From positions 2,542,001 to 2,606,000 of the forward strand of contig OZ257249.1 of assembly GCA_965279565.1 (NCBI GenBank): a DNA stretch of 64,000 bases, read 5' to 3'. Each line of letters starts with the position of its first letter. The first letter of the stretch is position 1. This document shows positions 61,537 to 64,000 of the stretch, in pieces. The notes below the pieces were generated by a model. That model saw only the letters and a program-made list of their open reading frames with translations, did not search any database and was not told where the DNA came from. Both the position numbers and the translations under genes were made by a program. Origin of the DNA: Tagaea sp965279565. Lineage in GTDB: Bacteria > Pseudomonadota > Alphaproteobacteria > CACIAM-22H2.

Positions 61537-62559
61537 ATGCGCGTACGCGACGATTACCGGACACTGACCGGTCAGGACAAGGCGTCGATCCTGCTGCTGT
61601 CGCTGGGCGAGGAGGTCGCGACCAAGCTCTTCGCGCTGATGAGCGATGACGAGATCAAGGAAATCTCGCAGTCGATGGCCGGCCTCGGCACGGTCAACTC
61701 CTCGATCATCGAACGCCTGATCGTCGAATTCGCGGACCAGATCGCGGCCACCGGTTCGCTCGTCGGCTCGTTCGATTCGACCGAACGCCTGCTCGGCAAG
61801 GTGCTCGACAAGAACCGCGTCGCCGGCATCATGGACGACATCCGCGGCCCGGCCGGCCGCACGATGTGGGACAAGCTGGGCAACGTCAACGAGGCGGTGC
61901 TCGCCAACTATCTCAAGAACGAATATCCGCAGACCGTCGCGGTCGTGCTCGCCAAGATCCGCTCGGACCACGCGGCGCGCGTGCTCGGCACGCTGCCGGA
62001 AGCCTTCGCGATGGAAGTCGTCATGCGCATGCTGCGCATGGAGACGGTCCAGAAAGAGGTGCTCGACGATCTCGAGCGCGTGCTGCGCAACGAGTTCATG
62101 TCGAACCTCGCCAAGACGAGCCGCAAGGACACACACGAACTGATGGCGGAAATCTTCAACTCGCTGGACCGCCAGACGGAAGCGCGCTTCACGACCGCGC
62201 TGGAAGAACGAAACCGCGACAGTGCCGAGAAGATCAAGGCGCTGATGTTCAAGTTCGAGGATCTGGGGCGTCTCGACCCCGGCGGCGTGCAGACGCTGCT
62301 GCGCGCGGTCGACAAGGGCAAGCTTGCCATCGCGATGAAGGGGGCGAACGAACAGGTGCGCGACCTGTTCTTCTCCAACATGTCCGAGCGCGCCGGCAAG
62401 ATGCTGAAGGAAGAGATCGAGGCGCTGGGCCCCGTGCGCGGCAAGGACGTGGCCGAGGCGCAGACGGCGATGGTCAACGTCGCCAAGGAACTCGCCGCGA
62501 AGGACGAGATCGTCCTGTCGAAGGGCGGCGCCGGCGGCGAGGACGACCTGATCTACTGA
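61537..62559 (+). CDS. fliG: Flagellar motor switch protein FliG
   Basis: A 340-residue rotor protein that carries torque from the stator and joins FliF and FliM. N-terminal ASILLLSLGEEVATKLFALM, the middle EYPQTVAVVLAKI motif and the C-terminal charged helix region (GGVQTLLRAVDKGKLAIAMK) are all present; EYPQ replaces the commoner EHPQ. GGAG at 61524 supports ATG 61537 over the upstream in-frame TTG. No other flagellar gene occurs in the window, which is unusual since fliG normally lies with fliF, fliH or fliN. Confidence 0.95.
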   Translation: MRVRDDYRTLTGQDKASILLLSLGEEVATKLFALMSDDEIKEISQSMAGLGTVNSSIIERLIVEFADQIAATGSLVGSFDSTERLLGKVLDKNRVAGIMDDIRGPAGRTMWDKLGNVNEAVLANYLKNEYPQTVAVVLAKIRSDHAARVLGTLPEAFAMEVVMRMLRMETVQKEVLDDLERVLRNEFMSNLAKTSRKDTHELMAEIFNSLDRQTEARFTTALEERNRDSAEKIKALMFKFEDLGRLDPGGVQTLLRAVDKGKLAIAMKGANEQVRDLFFSNMSERAGKMLKEEIEALGPVRGKDVAEAQTAMVNVAKELAAKDEIVLSKGGAGGEDDLIY

Positions 62560-62857
62560 TCATGTCGCCATGCCCTAGTTAGATTGTAGGGCGAGACAGA
62601 ATTAGGTTACGACGTGCAACCGTAACCTATTTAAGCCGTTGATCCGGAACGCAGGTAACATGCAACACGCATTTTGCGCGGAATGTATTTTTCCGCCCGA
62701 TCGTGGTGCGATTCCAATTCCTTGGAACCTGCAACCACGGCCGGATCGGTAACATGCCTATTCACCTGTCAAACAGCGCACGGCCGTAGTCACCTCGACC
62801 AATGGTGTGATCATAGGTCGAGCGAGGAATAAATACAATCAAAAGTACTTATGTATT
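62560..62857. other. Intergenic region after fliG
   Basis: 298 bases with no gene. It contains a strong hairpin at 62603-62629, a shorter one at 62572-62592 (GCCCTA/TAGGGC), the repeat GGTAACATGC at 62654 and 62748, and a TTCCAA/TTGGAA palindrome (62712-62727). The right end is the 3' side of the convergent amidohydrolase. Confidence 0.6.
62603..62629 (+). terminator. Terminator-like hairpin downstream of fliG
   Basis: TAGGTTACG (62603-62611) and CGTAACCTA (62621-62629) form a nine-bp perfect stem with a nine-base loop, followed by TTTAAG. It lies 44 bases after the fliG stop. The T run is short, so termination may be partial. Confidence 0.55.
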
Positions 62858-64000
62858 CTACCCCTTCAGCACGAACCCGTAGCGCGCGAGGCTCGGGTCG
62901 GCACCTTCGCGAAGATACGCCGCCTTGACCGCACTGACGGCGTCGGTCTCGAGCCCGGCCTTCTTCGCGTCGTACTTGTACATCTTGGCCGAGTTCTGCC
63001 CGAAGATCGCCGTCTTGATCGGGCCGTCTGCGGCACCCAGCGGTGCGAAGCCGTAGCGCTTCTGCATGTCCTCGGGAATCTCGAGCCGGCGCAGCGCCTC
63101 GATCTGCCACTGCGGGGCACCCGTCCAGATCGCGTCGGTGCCCCAGATCACGTGATCGACGCCCAGCCCCTTGACGAGGATGCCCATCATCGCCGCGCAC
63201 AGGCGCGGTTCGACGACGGTGCTCTGCGCGAAGATCTGGCCGAGATCGCCGTAGACGTTGGACACGCCGAACTTCGCGGGAATGTCGGCGAGATCACTGA
63301 CCCATTCGACCCGTCCGGTTTCCTCGAACTGGCGCATGCCGGCCCCGGCATTGCTGCCGGAACCCCAGCGATAGGCCGAATGGTAGATGACGAAGTTGAT
63401 CTGCGGCCAGTCCTTGGCCGCCTTGCCCACGTCGTCGACGCGCGCATAGGGCGTGAGGTGCGGGAACTGCGCCTCGACCGACGGCGGATAGAGGCCCTTG
63501 TGCACGCACACGATGTTGTGCCCGGCCTTCAGGAGCTTCTCGTAGAAGGGATAGAGGAGCTTCTCGTCGTCGAGCCGCCAGGGATGGCGCGCGAGATTCT
63601 TGTTCGTGTTGTCGCCGACCGTGTAGCCCTTCCACGAGTCCGGCTTGTTCAGCGCGATGTCCTCGTCGACCTTGTCGAGCCAGCCGGGCAGGCCCGGCAT
63701 GAAGATCGCGTGCGACAGGCACCGGCGCGAGCCGGCCGCCCCGTTGACCGTGTCGCGCGCGCGGCGCTTCATCTCGTTCGTCAGGAACCAGTCGCGCGGA
63801 TCCTCGGATCCCGATCCGCTGATCAGCGCCACCTTGGTGTCGCTGTCGAGGAAGACTTCCTTGAACCAGCTCGGATATTTGAGGTCGTCGAGCGTCTGGG
63901 GCTTTCCGGCGAGTGCGGGGTTCCAGCCGGCCTGTCCGACCGCCTCGCGCGCCCGCACGAATCCCTGCAGCCGCGTGTCGTCGCGCAGGAAGTGCGTGTG
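62858..64000 (-). CDS. Amidohydrolase family protein (TIM-barrel), 5' end cut by window edge
   Basis: About 381 residues are visible and the frame continues past the right edge. The first visible residues, HTHFLRDDTRLQGF, carry the HxH metal site of amidohydrolase-2 type TIM-barrel enzymes, so the true start lies beyond 64000 and an internal GTG at 63958 is not the start. Later motifs are NFVIYHSAYRWGSGSN (with a metal-binding His), VYGDLGQIFAQS and VIWGTDAIWTG with the catalytic Asp. Family members often carry a Tat signal, which would be off-window. Substrate unknown. It converges on fliG. Confidence 0.8.
   Translation of the reverse strand, partial: HTHFLRDDTRLQGFVRAREAVGQAGWNPALAGKPQTLDDLKYPSWFKEVFLDSDTKVALISGSGSEDPRDWFLTNEMKRRARDTVNGAAGSRRCLSHAIFMPGLPGWLDKVDEDIALNKPDSWKGYTVGDNTNKNLARHPWRLDDEKLLYPFYEKLLKAGHNIVCVHKGLYPPSVEAQFPHLTPYARVDDVGKAAKDWPQINFVIYHSAYRWGSGSNAGAGMRQFEETGRVEWVSDLADIPAKFGVSNVYGDLGQIFAQSTVVEPRLCAAMMGILVKGLGVDHVIWGTDAIWTGAPQWQIEALRRLEIPEDMQKRYGFAPLGAADGPIKTAIFGQNSAKMYKYDAKKAGLETDAVSAVKAAYLREGADPSLARYGFVLKG

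Overview
The window is high-GC, gene-dense DNA with long runs of genes whose stop and start codons overlap (ATGA, GTGA, TTGA). Gene content points to an alphaproteobacterium, probably Rhodospirillales-like: DUF2336, DUF2948 and UPF0262 family proteins, a short-form HisG next to HisD, two-subunit GlyQ/GlyS, and the order murA-DUF2948-hisG-hisD-UPF0262-phosphatase-infA-maf-RNase G-yacG. The genus cannot be told from the sequence. No prophage, insertion sequence, integrase, CRISPR array or rRNA was seen.

Layout. (1) 1-9381: the 5' end of a type I secretion ABC exporter (minus) diverges from a ~2,990-residue RTX adhesin made of nine exact 333-bp repeats followed by about eighteen ~237-bp calcium-binding modules. 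(2) 9483-17041: an oxidoreductase, a hypothetical protein, then a likely D-amino-acid/N-acyl-D-amino-acid block (dgcN, dgcA, D-aminoacylase, peptide-type binding protein). (3) 17043-25287: LysE exporter, small zinc-ribbon membrane protein, glyQ-glyS, pyruvate phosphate dikinase with an added Lys-rich tail, HIT protein, ygfZ. (4) 25381-31993: a tight run of five glycosyltransferases and an asparagine-synthetase-like amidotransferase for surface glycan or LPS core. (5) 32021-38975: TauE/SafE exporter, pyrC, an HTH-like gene behind a predicted FNR/FixK-type promoter, thiolase, cupin, trmO, tRNA-Thr, and leuA preceded by a Leu/Ile-rich leader peptide. (6) 39090-50635: a NitT/TauT-type binding protein with an amidohydrolase, a LysE exporter, a three-subunit molybdoenzyme resembling SoeABC sulfite dehydrogenase, DUF2336, AlkA, a rhodanese membrane protein and a persulfide-dioxygenase-like hydrolase. 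(7) 50635-58851: housekeeping genes and tRNA-Phe. (8) 58872-64000: a TPR O-GlcNAc-transferase-like protein, a MarR regulator with a clear promoter/operator, an isolated fliG, and an amidohydrolase running off the right edge.

How the parts may work together. The exporter and adhesin should form one secretion-adhesion unit. The SoeABC-like enzyme, the persulfide-dioxygenase-like hydrolase, the rhodanese protein and the TauE/SafE exporter could together take persulfide sulfur to sulfite and then to sulfate or out of the cell. DgcN, DgcA and the D-aminoacylase could recover D-glutamate or acylated D-amino acids from cell-wall material.

Most worth checking: the putative leaderless leu leader and attenuator, the basic tail on pyruvate phosphate dikinase, an atypical ~350-bp codon-usage patch inside glyS, the block duplication in the adhesin, a promoter-like element at 11109-11199 with no matching gene, the FNR-box promoter at 34423-34464, and the repeated use of a shared CTAG at convergent gene ends.
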